Assembly (NCBI RefSeq): GCF_000346465.2
Contig: NC_034012.1
Location: 24,133,811 to 24,197,810, forward strand
Source of the DNA: Prunus persica
Taxonomy: Eukaryota > Streptophyta > Magnoliopsida > Rosales > Rosaceae
Length of the DNA: 64,000 nt
Reading direction: 5' to 3'
Shown here: positions 22,203 through 32,472 of the stretch, piece by piece
Position numbering within the stretch: the first letter of the stretch is position 1
Layout: every line of letters starts with the position of its first letter
Position numbers and translations under genes: made by a program
The notes under the pieces: generated by a model
Databases searched by the model: none
What the model saw: the letters and a program-made list of their open reading frames with translations, nothing else
Told to the model about the DNA's origin: nothing

Positions 22203-24302
22203 ATGGATCGTGCCTTGGGCTTAATTGCACATCCACCATATTTCGATGGCAACAACTATGGCGCTTGGAAGGCCAAAATGAATTCGTTTCTTTGGTCCTT
22301 AGATGAACGTGTATGGAGTACAGTGGTTCATAGATTTTCTAAACCCACAAAGAAGATCGGAAAATGAGATGAAGAAACCACAGTCCTCAAAACTAGAGAG
22401 GAATTGACCACTGCAGAAGTCACACACAGCACTAATAATCAAAAGGGGTTAAATGCTTTATTTACTGCTGTTTCTTCAGATCAATTTGAATATATATCTG
22501 GTTGTGATACTTCTAAGGAAGCTTGGGATATTTTACAGGTTACTCATGAAGGAACATATACTGTCAAGGGAGCCAAGCTTTAAATGCACACTTTACAGTT
22601 TGAGACACTCATGATGGATGAGAATGAAACTTTTTCAGAATTTTATGCTAAACTTTGAGTAATTGTGAATGCTTGTTCAAGTTTAGGTGAAAAAATTCCA
22701 GAAGACAGGGTTGTGAAATAGATTTTGAGATCCTTGCCTCAACGGTTTCAATCAAAGATCACGGCTATTGAAGAGATCCGTGACTTGAACACCTTGAAAG
22801 TTCAAGAACTCATAGGGTCCATACAAACCTATGAGATGAAACATCTAACTCCTAAAAAGAGCAAAAATATTGCGTTCAAGGTTGTGAATGAAGAAGATGA
22901 TGGACATTCAAATGAAGATTGCAGTGATGAGGAATTAACTATTCTCACAAGACGATTCATGAACTTTCTCAAGAATCATGATCCAAGGAGTCGAGATTCA
23001 AAAGGTATAAATTCTAAAAATAGATTTGTTGAATATACTGATGGTGGGTCTAAATCTCGCAGGTCAAATGAACGAAAGAATCTAAGAGAAAAGGTCCAAT
23101 GTTTCGAATGTGAAGGCTATGGACACATATCTTCATAATGTGCCAACAACTTAAAGAAGCAAAAGGATGGGAAGAATAAGGCACTGCATACTACGTGGAG
23201 TGACAGTGATTCTAACTCTAAAATAATGAGAAGGCCATTGCACTTATCACGACCGTAAACTTGAATAAACCAATGAAGAAGGATGATGTTTGTGAAGATA
23301 TGAAAATTGAGTTTATCATGAAGAAATACGATGACTTGCTCGCTGCCTCACAGAAACTCAATAATCAAAATGTCAAGCTCGTCAAATATGTTGCTGAGTT
23401 GAAGCTGGAAAATTGTAGGATTGCAAACGAGTTTCAATGCCCTAACACAGATTCCGAAAAGGTAAGTGTAGGTATGAACGAAAAATTGATGTTTTTGCAC
23501 AAAAAATTGACTGATCAGAATAAATTAATTGCATCTCTAACTTCTGACAACAAAGCCCTTGAACTTGAACTTCAACTTAAAAATTCAAAGGAAATGATTG
23601 TTTCTTTAACCATTGGTGCAGAAAAAATTGACAGGATGATTAGCATGGGAAGAAGAGATGGTGACAAACGAGGCTTGGGATTTGAAACAAGTAATAAGTC
23701 TTCTACTGTGTCTAAAACAAAGTTTGTCAAATCCTCTTCGCCTATTGAACCCTCTACCCCTCATGAAGTCAAGAAATTTATTCCAATTTGTCACTTTTGT
23801 GGAACTCGTGGGCACATAAGACCAAGATGCAATGAGCTTCGAAATGAATTTGTTTGTTCAAATTATCATGGCATGGGTGCAAAAGTAAGTATCCAACATA
23901 AAATTTCAAATCTTATGAAAGAGGTAAACTGCTCATCCAAACTATCTTCTTTTCATTGTTTGCTGTCAACTAAGACAAAGTTAGTTTGGAGGAAAAAGGA
24001 AAATCATAATTGTATGTTCGCCTCCACTAATGTTGTGCATAAACCCGTTGCTTTAGAAAATTTGGGTCTTAAATGTCCTGTTGCAAAACCTTTGGATAAT
24101 CTTCGATTTGACACTCTTAGAAAGCCTTTACGTATTTGTTCTTTTGAAAAATTGTTTGTATGCATGCCAAAAGACTCCAGCTATTCTCTTCTCTGTTTTT
24201 GAAATTGGATTAAATTCTAAGTATTTTGTTCAGCACATGCAGGGATTGATAAGCGATATCAATCCTACTGATGTCTGGAAGTTTTTGCTGATCTTAGATT
24301 AG
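22203..24302 (+). pseudogene. Copia-type gag with two CCHC knuckles, interrupted by stops
   Basis: The first ATG (22203) opens a DUF4219-like start (PPYFDGNNYGAWKAKMNSFL). A UBN2-like core follows (AWDILQVTHEGTYTVKGAKL), broken by stops near 22364, 22580, 22656 and 22720. A first knuckle is CFECEGYGHISS near 23099. It is followed by a stop where the last part of the motif should be. A long charged, coiled-coil-like region follows (23270-23640), then a second knuckle CHFCGTRGHIRPRC near 23790. The frame fades out by 24302 with no pol domains. It is a capsid-type protein remnant with an unusually long C-terminal region. Confidence 0.75.
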
Positions 24303-25747
24303 ATTTTTGGCATTAGATCACCTTGGGCAGATTAAGATTGGGTTTATGTGAATGGTTCTCGACTCTCTTTGTTTTTTATAAAGTCAATTAAATGCTCTTT
24401 ATATTATATCTCATGTCTCACATTTAGCACATACACTCTAATCTTGTTTAATAATTTTGAATGAATCTTCATCTTGCCCTTGTCTTGATACTAGATTTGC
24501 ATTATACTTTTTGCTACTGAGCTCACAAATTTGTAACATCTCTTTAATTAAAAGAAAAGTAATATAAGTGCTTGATCCTTGCCAAGTAACCGAGCCTCTT
24601 GTCTAACCAACGTCGAGGTTCGCGTCAAAAAGCTTTGATCTTGTACACTTTGTTCTTCTTTGTAGCCTACATGACTCGGGTTAGTACATCCTAGGGGTGC
24701 TTTAACACCCATTGTCTTAAAGTCAACTGACTTGAGCACATTGATTTAACACCCGTTACATGGGTCTTGTAGAAAGCTTAATAAATTTAGCATTAAAAAA
24801 AAAGAAAAAAAAGGAAAAAATGAAAGTGGTGATCTCTGTATGCATTTTGTATGTGTTTATTCTATGTTCTTGGCTTGCTCTTGATTGGATTTTTTTCTTT
24901 GTTATTAAGTAAGTTTAGTCACATAACATGAGATTGGGATTTAACATTTGCTCTTTTGATGGACTTTATTTCTTACAAATATTTTTGATTCTCCATTTTA
25001 TAATCCTTGTGTTTGATTAAACCTTTGTGATTTGATGTGCCCTAGATCCTGAAAGGCTTTACTTCAAATGCTTCTAGACAGATATTGGCATGAATGAAAG
25101 AGGAGTCTTGGGTTCTTATTAAGCATAGTAATTGATGTTTTGATTGATGTCTTTGTGGTTTCGTCTCTTTTCTAAGTGTGGCTTATGTTTTTTTTATTTT
25201 TTATTATTATTCAGTTTTTTTTTATTATGTGGCTTTATCTTTTATTTTTTAAATAAATTTAAAAAAAAAACAATTTTGTTTTTGTTTTCAAACATAGTGT
25301 AGTTTTATGCTTCTTATTTAATTGTGCAGTTAGGCTTTGCTTTATGTTACTAAGATGGACACATGATAAATTGAATCTGAGGATTGCAGTGTCATTATCA
25401 ATCCTGCTAGTTGTAGACTTGTGGCACAACTGATTTTTTCCTCTTATTTTTGCCTTTATATATGCTCCCTTATACTCTTTCCTTGCCCTTTGGATTTCCT
25501 GACAAAAAGGGGGAGAGATGATTGTGTGAAATTATAATAAAAAGGGGGAGAGATTGTGTTGTAGAATTAAGGGGGAGTGGTGTTGTAATTTTGCCTTGAA
25601 TTACATTTCTTCTCCCACATGCTTCACTGGTTCTGTTGTTTCATAATGTGCAGGGATTCAGAGCTTCGAGTTTAGAGTAGGATTTCATTTGTTAAATCCC
25701 ATGCAATTTCTTTTGAGTTGTAATAGGTGTTTTGTCTAGGAAATGTC
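24303..25747. other. Non-coding 3' interior of the gag-only element
   Basis: AT-rich sequence between gag and the polypurine tract, with no pol domains. Two short blocks 'aaaaagggggagagat' near 25505 and 25540 are duplicated purine-rich tracts that resemble the polypurine tract. Confidence 0.6.
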
Positions 25748-25758
25748 AAAGGGGGAAA
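25748..25758 (+). other. Polypurine tract
   Basis: AAAGGGGGAAA directly precedes the 3' LTR start (TGTTAG at 25760), as expected for plus-strand priming. Confidence 0.8.
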
Positions 25759-26579
25759 TTGTTAGTATTAAAATTGTATTGTCATTTCCTAGACTCTAGC
25801 ATAGGTTGGGAATTAGTGTGTGAACATGTTTTACTGGAAGCTTTGGCGCAACACATTCAATTATGGATTTTTGAAGTATGACGTGATCGACATGAGAAAC
25901 TGAGTTCAGATAAATCATGACATAATCATGCATTCATTATAGGATTCCTAGTTGGAGTTATTTTCAAGGGATCTTCACTAATATACCCAAAATAGGAGCT
26001 GAAATTATAAAAAAACCCCACATGGAAAACACTTCATAAACACACCCAAAATCCATTTATTAAATAACAAATTAGTGTTGAAGTTCCAATAAATTACAGC
26101 ACTGCCACTATCAAGCCCAACAGAAAAAAACTCAAAAAACACCCAAAACAAACCCAGCCCAAATTTATAAACAAGCCCAAACATTGTACCATCTCGTATT
26201 CCATAACTTTCGACCCAAAAAAAAAAGTAAAACGTAACTTAACTGCCAGCACGCGCGCCTTCATTTAAGCCATCTCTGCAAAACGTCTCTTCACTCTTCG
26301 TCTTCATCAAATCGTCTGCAAAACCGAGACTCCATAATCACCACGAAGCTTCATCTACTTTCAAAACGAACACCAGACACTGACCTCCACCTTCAGAACC
26401 AAGACAAAATTTCAGAGAACAATTTCGACAAGAAAACGCTTCAAAGGTAAGACATTTACTGTAATATTGATTATTTGCTATAAAGATCCAGTCTAGGGTA
26501 ATAACAGTATTTTAAATTCGAATGAAGGACAAAATCTTGAAACTATATAGGATTCACTACTGGAATAAATGCATAGGAC

Positions 26580-27215
26580 CATTATTCTAGTCACTAATCT
26601 AGGGTCGATAACCCTGATTGTACACTATGAAATCCTATTTCTAACGCATGTCTGCCACTGTAAATAAAGTTCCAATATAGGGTAATAACACTACTAGTTC
26701 TCTTTGAAATCCTATTTCTTGTGCTTTTCTACCACTGTCAAGTTCCAGTATATGGTAATAATACTGATTGTACACTGAAATCCTATTTCTAACGCATGTC
26801 TGCCACTGTAAATAAAGTTCCAATATAGGGTAATAACACTACTAGTTCTCTTTGAAATCCTATTTCTTGTGCTTTTCTACCACTGTCAAGTTCCAGTATA
26901 TGGTAATAATACTGATTGTTCCCTAGGAAATCATATTTCTAACGCATGTCTGCCACTGTAAATAAAGTTCCAATATAGGGTAATAACACTACTAGTTCTC
27001 TTTGAAATCCTATTTCTTGTGCATTTCTACCACTGTCAAGTTCCAGTATATGGTAATAATACTGATTGTTCCCTAGAAAATCCTATTTCTAACGCATGTC
27101 TGCCACTGCAAAGTTCCAATATAGGGTAATAACACTACTAGTTCTCTTTGAAATCCTATTTCTTGTGCATTTCTACCACTGTCAAGTTCCAGTATAGGGT
27201 ATTAACAGTGAATTA
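26580..27215. repeat. Dimeric tandem repeat, about 150 bp (two 75-bp monomers)
   Basis: 'ctaacgcatgtctgccactg' recurs at 26641, 26789, 26939 and 27089, a period of 148-150 bp. Each dimer has a second, diverged half ('ttgtgcttttctaccactgt...ttccagtatatggtaataat') that aligns to the first ('ccactgtaaataaagttcc', 'atatagggtaataac'). The array is thus alternating A and B monomers, about four dimers. It is not coding. Confidence 0.85.
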
Positions 27216-27689
27216 TAGTCGACTCAAAAACCAATAGCGCATAAACAGAAAAAACACGAATATACTCAGATTCAACTGAAAAAGCATACCTCAATTAAAT
27301 CGAATAACACAAATTTTTCGCCACAGCTCAAACCAAAACACAAGAGCAAATCCACAATCAAAACGAATCTGAAATCAATCCAAATTATAAACAAAAAGAA
27401 ACGAAAACCTAATCAGCAACTTAATTAATCGAGCATCAAATCACCAAAAAGCAGACTACAATATAATCGAATACCTCCAAAAACGAATATGAATTCACAA
27501 GAAAAAATCGAATACCTCAAAAATCGAAGATCACAGATCTCACCAAGCTCCAATCGAGTCTCATGCAGCGCATATCAATCCAAAAATCACCAAATCAAAC
27601 AAGAAAGAAAAAGAAATTGAAGCAATAGAACTCCAATCTACGCCATACTAAGCTCAGAAGAATCGAAAAAGAAGATCTGGAACCACATC

Positions 27690-27785
27690 ATACTGAGCTT
27701 CGTTCGAAGAGGTGAACGAAACTCGTTTCGTTCAAAGAGATGAACGAAGCTTCCTTCGTTCGAAGAAGTGAACGAAGCTCGCTTG
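27690..27785. repeat. Short tandem repeat of about 32 bp
   Basis: Three imperfect copies of a unit reading roughly 'cttcgttcgaagagGTGAACGAA' in a row, with internal dyad TTCGTTCGAA. It is inside the nested element. Confidence 0.7.
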
Positions 27786-29022
27786 GAATATTCGATCTGC
27801 TGAGGCTGCCAAACAGGTTTCTGTTACGAGGTCACCAACGTAAATTTCAAGAAATTCCTATCCTAGCTGGCGAGTTTTGGGCATGTTTCAAAATATTCGA
27901 ACCAAAAGGTCAAAAACGTAATCTAACATAGAAAATAAAATACAAAAATCGACAGCTTTCTACAATTGGGTGTGTTTTGGGTGTGTTTATATGTATTAAA
28001 TCATGTAGGGTATATTTATAGTTTCATGTCTACAATTGGGTATTTCACTAATTTTGTATATTTTCAATCAAATATTTTCATGTTAATCTTATTTTTAATA
28101 GGATTAAATTTTATATCTTGAGATTACTTTCCTAGTTAAACTCTATTTTGATTTAAGTTAAAAGATTATGTTTTCATCATTTTGGTCTTGGAAAGTATGT
28201 TTCAATTAATATTCTTTTGGCTTCGTTGTTTACATGCTGATATACATTATTTCATTGGATAACAATTGATGGTTGGAAAACCATCTTTTATAATATAGAA
28301 CATGACGAAACCATATAGGATTCCAAGACTATCAAATTGAATGCATGGCAAGACTTTGAGTTGGGGCTGTGGGCCTTCACGTGATTGCGGAGAATAGGTT
28401 TTGTATAAATCATTGTGTGCATCTCTTTTATCATTGAGAGCTTTCTCATATTTTGTGTGAGTATCTAAAATTCTTAAGAAAGCTACTGTGCATATATTTG
28501 AGATAAATCATCAAAGTGTTCCATGTTTACTTGGTGATTTATCAAACACTTTAATCATTTATATTGCATTCATATGCATGTCGGTGACTCATACGGTTGA
28601 GGGCACCAAGACCGTGGTGGCGGTTTTTCTCCGGCGAGCTTGAAGCAATCACGGCTAGTATTGCGTTCAATATAAGGAATGTCGAAGATCATCCCGTGAC
28701 AGAAGTTGAGTTACGAAAAAGTCGGTAAACATTATCTAGAATGTGTTTAGGATAAGCGTGTGAGTACTTCTTGTAATCATCGTTCTATAGTGGATTTGTG
28801 TTGGACTGATGAGTCCCGTGGATTTTCCCCAGAAGTGGGGTTTTACCACGTAAAATAATTCTCTGCGTGTTCTTTTATTTTATACTCAGCACGTTTCAGG
28901 ATTGATAAGTCATATCAATCCTGCTACCAAAGTTTATTTTTATTTATTCGATTATAATCTTAAATTGGCCTATTCACGATCCTCTAGGCATTTTTAGTCA
29001 TCCTACAGGTATTTTCACTTAC

Positions 29023-29640
29023 CCTCTCTGTCATCTCCGTCTCGAACCCACAGGAAAACCCATAAAATCAAATAGAGAAGTTGAAACTTTATCAAACCCT
29101 CATTGAGTTCTCCATGGATTTCGTGGAATTGGAAGCGATCAAAGGCATCTGATGGTGTTGGAACTGATGGCCAGCTTCGAATACGCGTCTCGTGGCCGTC
29201 TTGGAACCCAGTCACGTGCTACCAATACGACGACGTATTGAACCTATATGCTTGGAGGGATTTGGGTATTTGGATTATAGATTTGCCTATGAATGATTGA
29301 GGGATTTAGAGGCTGGGGAGGTTGAATTTGAGAGGGGTTAGCTGGTTGGTTGCTGCAGTGGGGGGTTTGAGTGGGGTGGGGTTTTGATATTGCTAGAGGT
29401 GAAGAGTTGGTGGGGAAAGGGTGGTGGCTGTTGGATTTTGGTGTTAGAGGATGGTTCTGTTGGATTTTAATTTTTTATTGTTAAATTAATTTAAACAACA
29501 AAAGAATTTTTTTATTAATTTTATTTCTTATGTGGAGTCCACGTCAATTAAAAAATATGTTCAATTTTTGTCACATCAACATTTAACAGATTTACTAACA
29601 GTTTGGTTAACGGATAAGGTAAATTGTAGGGTTTCTGGGA
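29023..29640. other. Unassigned sequence between two large elements
   Basis: 618 bp between the LTR element's target duplication and the CACTA element. A short frame at 29103-29300 has no recognisable relatives. I see no supported gene. Confidence 0.4.
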
Positions 29641-29668
29641 CACTACTACAAAAAGTGAAAAAGACGAC
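29641..29668 (+). repeat. CACTA left terminal inverted repeat
   Basis: CACTACTACAAAAAGTGAAA then AAGACGAC. It pairs with the right end at 42994-43021 with about two mismatches. Confidence 0.92.
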
Positions 29669-30535
29669 CAGAAAACAACGACGGTCTAAGTGAAAACCGT
29701 CGTGGTTTTTAAAAAGACGACGGTTCTAAAAACACCGTCGTGTAATACCACCTTAGACAACTAAAAATGGAGATTCAAATGGCTGTTCAAAAACAACGAC
29801 GTACCTAATTAAAAAACCGACGTCTATTTGAAACAGATTTCCGCAGTGTAAAATCAAAGCCAACAAAGAACGGCATAAGTTATGAATCGACCGACGTAGA
29901 AAGTAAAGACGACGATTTCAATAAAAGCCGCCGTTTTTAATCATAAAATAACACGACGAAATTTTCGTATAAGACGCCGTATAATTACAAACAAATCGAC
30001 GGCTTTAAAATACAAAATGTCGCCGTATTAAATTAATTTACAACGACGAAAAATATAAATATATCGACGTTATTCTCGTATAGTTCTACGAAGTTATCTT
30101 TAAATCGTACTATAAAATTTAACGTCGTATTTATTAATTTTATACGTCGTACCTTTAATTTAAACCGTCGTCTTAATAAGAATTTTTGTTAACAATTTTT
30201 TCCTTTATTTTCTTATCCTACGTCGGTAGATCTACTTAATGACAAGAATTGAAATCTGTCATCCAAAAAAGAAACTTAACATAATCCAGAACATTAATTT
30301 CCTTCATTTTAAATTTCCTCCGGAAAAAAAACTCTATTTATAACGCACTGTAATTGAAAAATAAACTGAAAGGTCACGGGAAAAAAATTTCTATTCATAA
30401 TTTAACAATTCAAATCCACGTCGGTTATATTAAACCTAACGACGTTAAATGAAAAGATTCCACGTCGCAAAACAAATATTGCGTCGTGTTAGTTTATGGT
30501 TTCTTTAATAGTTTCAGTTTCTTTAACAGTTTGGT
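29669..30535. repeat. Left subterminal motif array
   Basis: Dozens of short copies of CGTCGT/ACGACG-type motifs in both orientations, spaced every 15-40 bp by AT-rich text. In CACTA elements such motifs near the ends bind the TNPA-like protein. The array resumes after the captured gene fragment (31080-31380). Confidence 0.8.
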
Positions 30536-30689
30536 CCTTTATCTTTCTGCAGGACTTGTATAGTTCAAAGCATTGACTTGTATAGTTCAGAGTATAGTTC
30601 AAAGCACTGATTCGATTACTCATGCTTTATCGCATTCATGAAGCCATTTCTATTCTTTATCGCATTCTTGAAACCCATCTTCTTCTTCT

Positions 30690-30982
30690 GAAGCTCTACG
30701 GATAAAGGAAGAGGCTATCACAAATCTGACGGATCTTCTTAGCCAAGAAAATCAAGCAGAGGATTAGGCACATCTGATCTTCAGATTTCCCTGAGAAGCG
30801 AACTTTCCTTCGACAGCGAGTGGAGGCCAGGCTTGCATCTCTTTTGATGGAAAGCAAGGAGTATTCAGAAGCACTAAATGTCCTATCAGGCTTGATCAAG
30901 GAAGTGAGAAGGCTAGTTGACAAGCTTCTTCTTGTGGACATAGATTTGATGCGAGTAAGCTCAATTTCTCTTTGAGAAAGAC
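30690..30982 (+). pseudogene. Captured fragment of proteasome lid subunit RPN6 (PSMD11)
   Basis: The plus strand encodes EALRIKEEAITNLTDLLSQ, then GTSDLQI, then EKRTFLRQRVEARLASLLME continuing through SKEYSEALNVLSGLIKEVRR and DKLLLVDIDL, and KLNFSLRK in a shifted frame. These are successive segments of the 26S proteasome regulatory subunit RPN6 as I remember the family, with internal deletions between blocks, a stop after QAED and a frameshift before KLNFSLRK. The piece is intronless and flanked on both sides by CACTA motif arrays, so the element picked it up. It cannot make a working subunit. Confidence 0.85.
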
Positions 30983-31439
30983 ATCCAAATTACTGTCTTT
31001 GAGATGTGAGAGACAGTGTCTCTGAGAGAGGAAGAACTTGGAACCCTAAATGTAAACCGAAAATGAATGAAAGCGACAAATTTATAGAATAAATTTTTAA
31101 AACCAACGGCGGTCCTTACAAAAAAACCGCCGTTTAAATTTTAAAATCAACGTCGTTATGACCGACGTATATTACATAAATTCACGTCGGTAAATTAATA
31201 AAACCGACGTGTTAAATGATCTACCATGACGCGAGTTATTACTTATGTACTTTAATTTTTGAGTTTACTACGACGGTACCTACAACACTACTGTCGTACT
31301 TATTTACCACGTCCGAAGTTAAACGTACTGTCGTATTTTGTAATTTATACGTCGTAGTTATATGTAACCGCCGTATTATTTTTTGAAATGGTTTTATATG
31401 TAAGCAACTTTTCGTGTACCTGTCTTACACATGCACTGT

Positions 31440-31600
31440 TTCCAAACCCGATTAAAAATTTCAATCTCCCAGAGAAAACTTTTAGACTTTTTTCCTTGTC
31501 AGGCACTTTCAGAGTATCTCATCGTCTTCCTCTCGTCTTTTTCGTCGTCTCTGAACTTAAACATCGATCGTCTTCCTCTTGCTTTCATTGCACGCAAAAG
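31440..31600 (+). promoter_or_regulatory. Probable 5' leader exon of the first CACTA gene
   Basis: A CT-rich stretch ends in AAAAG|GTAAGC near 31600, a good donor. The next good acceptor before the start codon is CTTTCAG at 32459, 14 bases upstream of the ATG. A leader intron of about 0.86 kb would thus separate promoter and coding start. This is inferred from splice signals only. Confidence 0.45.
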
Positions 31601-31906
31601 GTAAGCTTTCATTTTCACTATTTTGGTTGCTGTTTTGCATGCTCATACGTTTTTTGTTTGAAAAATCTTTTTACCTTTTTTCTGGCCAAAATCATTTTAC
31701 TTCTTTCCAAGTTCGAAAAAATATACAGACAAAGAGGGAAAGTTTCCAACTTTGAAGACAACTACCTCAACTAAATAAGACGACGGTAGCTTCTTATTTA
31801 CGTGGTTAAATATGTAGACCACGACGGTTCGTCAGTCGTTCTAGCGTCGTCTGAAAATTGACAAAGTTGTTTTTAAAATTATAGTCTTTTTTTATTTGCT
31901 TGTTTA

Positions 31907-32160
31907 ATTGCAGGTTTGATTTCTCTGGACAATGGTTTTTGTTTTTCCCTAATTTGATAAAATATAAAGAAAAAGAAATTAGGGTTGGTATCTAATATAG
32001 ACGACAGTATCTTATTGTTTTACGTCGTGTGAATGTTAATACCACGACGTCATATTAAAATACCGTCGTCTATATAAGATTCCAAAACTTTCTTTCTTGG
32101 CCTTGTATTTTATCAAATTAGAAAACAAAAACCATGGTTCAGAAAAATCAAATCTGCAAT
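31907..32160. repeat. Imperfect inverted repeat in the leader intron
   Basis: The arm 31907-31963 (ATTGCAGGTTTGATTTCTCT...AATTTGATAAAAT) is matched by the reverse complement of 32107-32160 at about 85 percent over 55 bp. The loop is about 140 bp and carries ACGACG-type motifs. The transcript could fold into a long hairpin. Confidence 0.75.
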
Positions 32161-32472
32161 CAAACATTCACAGAGAAAGAAAGAAGGGTTTTGGATCCTT
32201 ATATAGACGACGGTATATTACTACTGACGTCGTGTGAACATCAATACCACGACGTTATATAAATATTCCGTCGTTTATAGTTAATTATTACGTCGTTTGT
32301 AGTTAATTATTTCGTCGTTGTTTAATTACCTTGGTTTTAAACATTTATTACGTCTGATATTATTTCATTGCGTCGTTTAAAATCATATCATACGTCGTCT
32401 TTTATTAATAACCGTCGTTTGTGTTCTTAATCTTTTCTTGAAATATTTTCACTTTCAGTTTTGTCTGTAAAA

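Larger units (their letters stand above)
25968..28058. mobile_element. Nested MULE-like non-autonomous element with 9-bp target duplication
   Basis: TATTTTCAA occurs once in the 5' LTR but on both sides of this insert in the 3' LTR (25959-25967 and 28059-28067). The ends are imperfect inverted repeats of about 80 bp; both carry ATACCCAA, then ACATG, then ATAAACACACCCAAAA. A 9-bp duplication with long inverted ends fits Mutator-like elements. The interior has no transposase. It contains a tandem repeat array and short gene-like pieces (a UTR-like block with a donor near 26450). Confidence 0.8.
21002..29017 (+). mobile_element. Complete gag-only (non-autonomous) Copia-type LTR retrotransposon
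   Basis: The 5-bp target CTTAC is duplicated at 20997-21001 and 29018-29022. The 5' LTR is 21002-22147. The 3' LTR is 25760-29017, interrupted by a 2.1-kb insertion. A primer-binding site (TGGCATCAGAGC, 22150-22161) and a purine tract (AAAGGGGGAAA, just before 25760) are in place. The interior has gag with two zinc knuckles but no protease, integrase or reverse transcriptase, so it would need another element's enzymes. The two LTRs differ at few positions, which suggests a fairly recent insertion. Confidence 0.9.

Noticed and set aside
31388..31774. 128-codon plus-strand frame as a gene
   Set aside because: It spans a CT-rich leader exon and the following intron (donor near 31,600), has no domain, and is best explained as untranslated leader.
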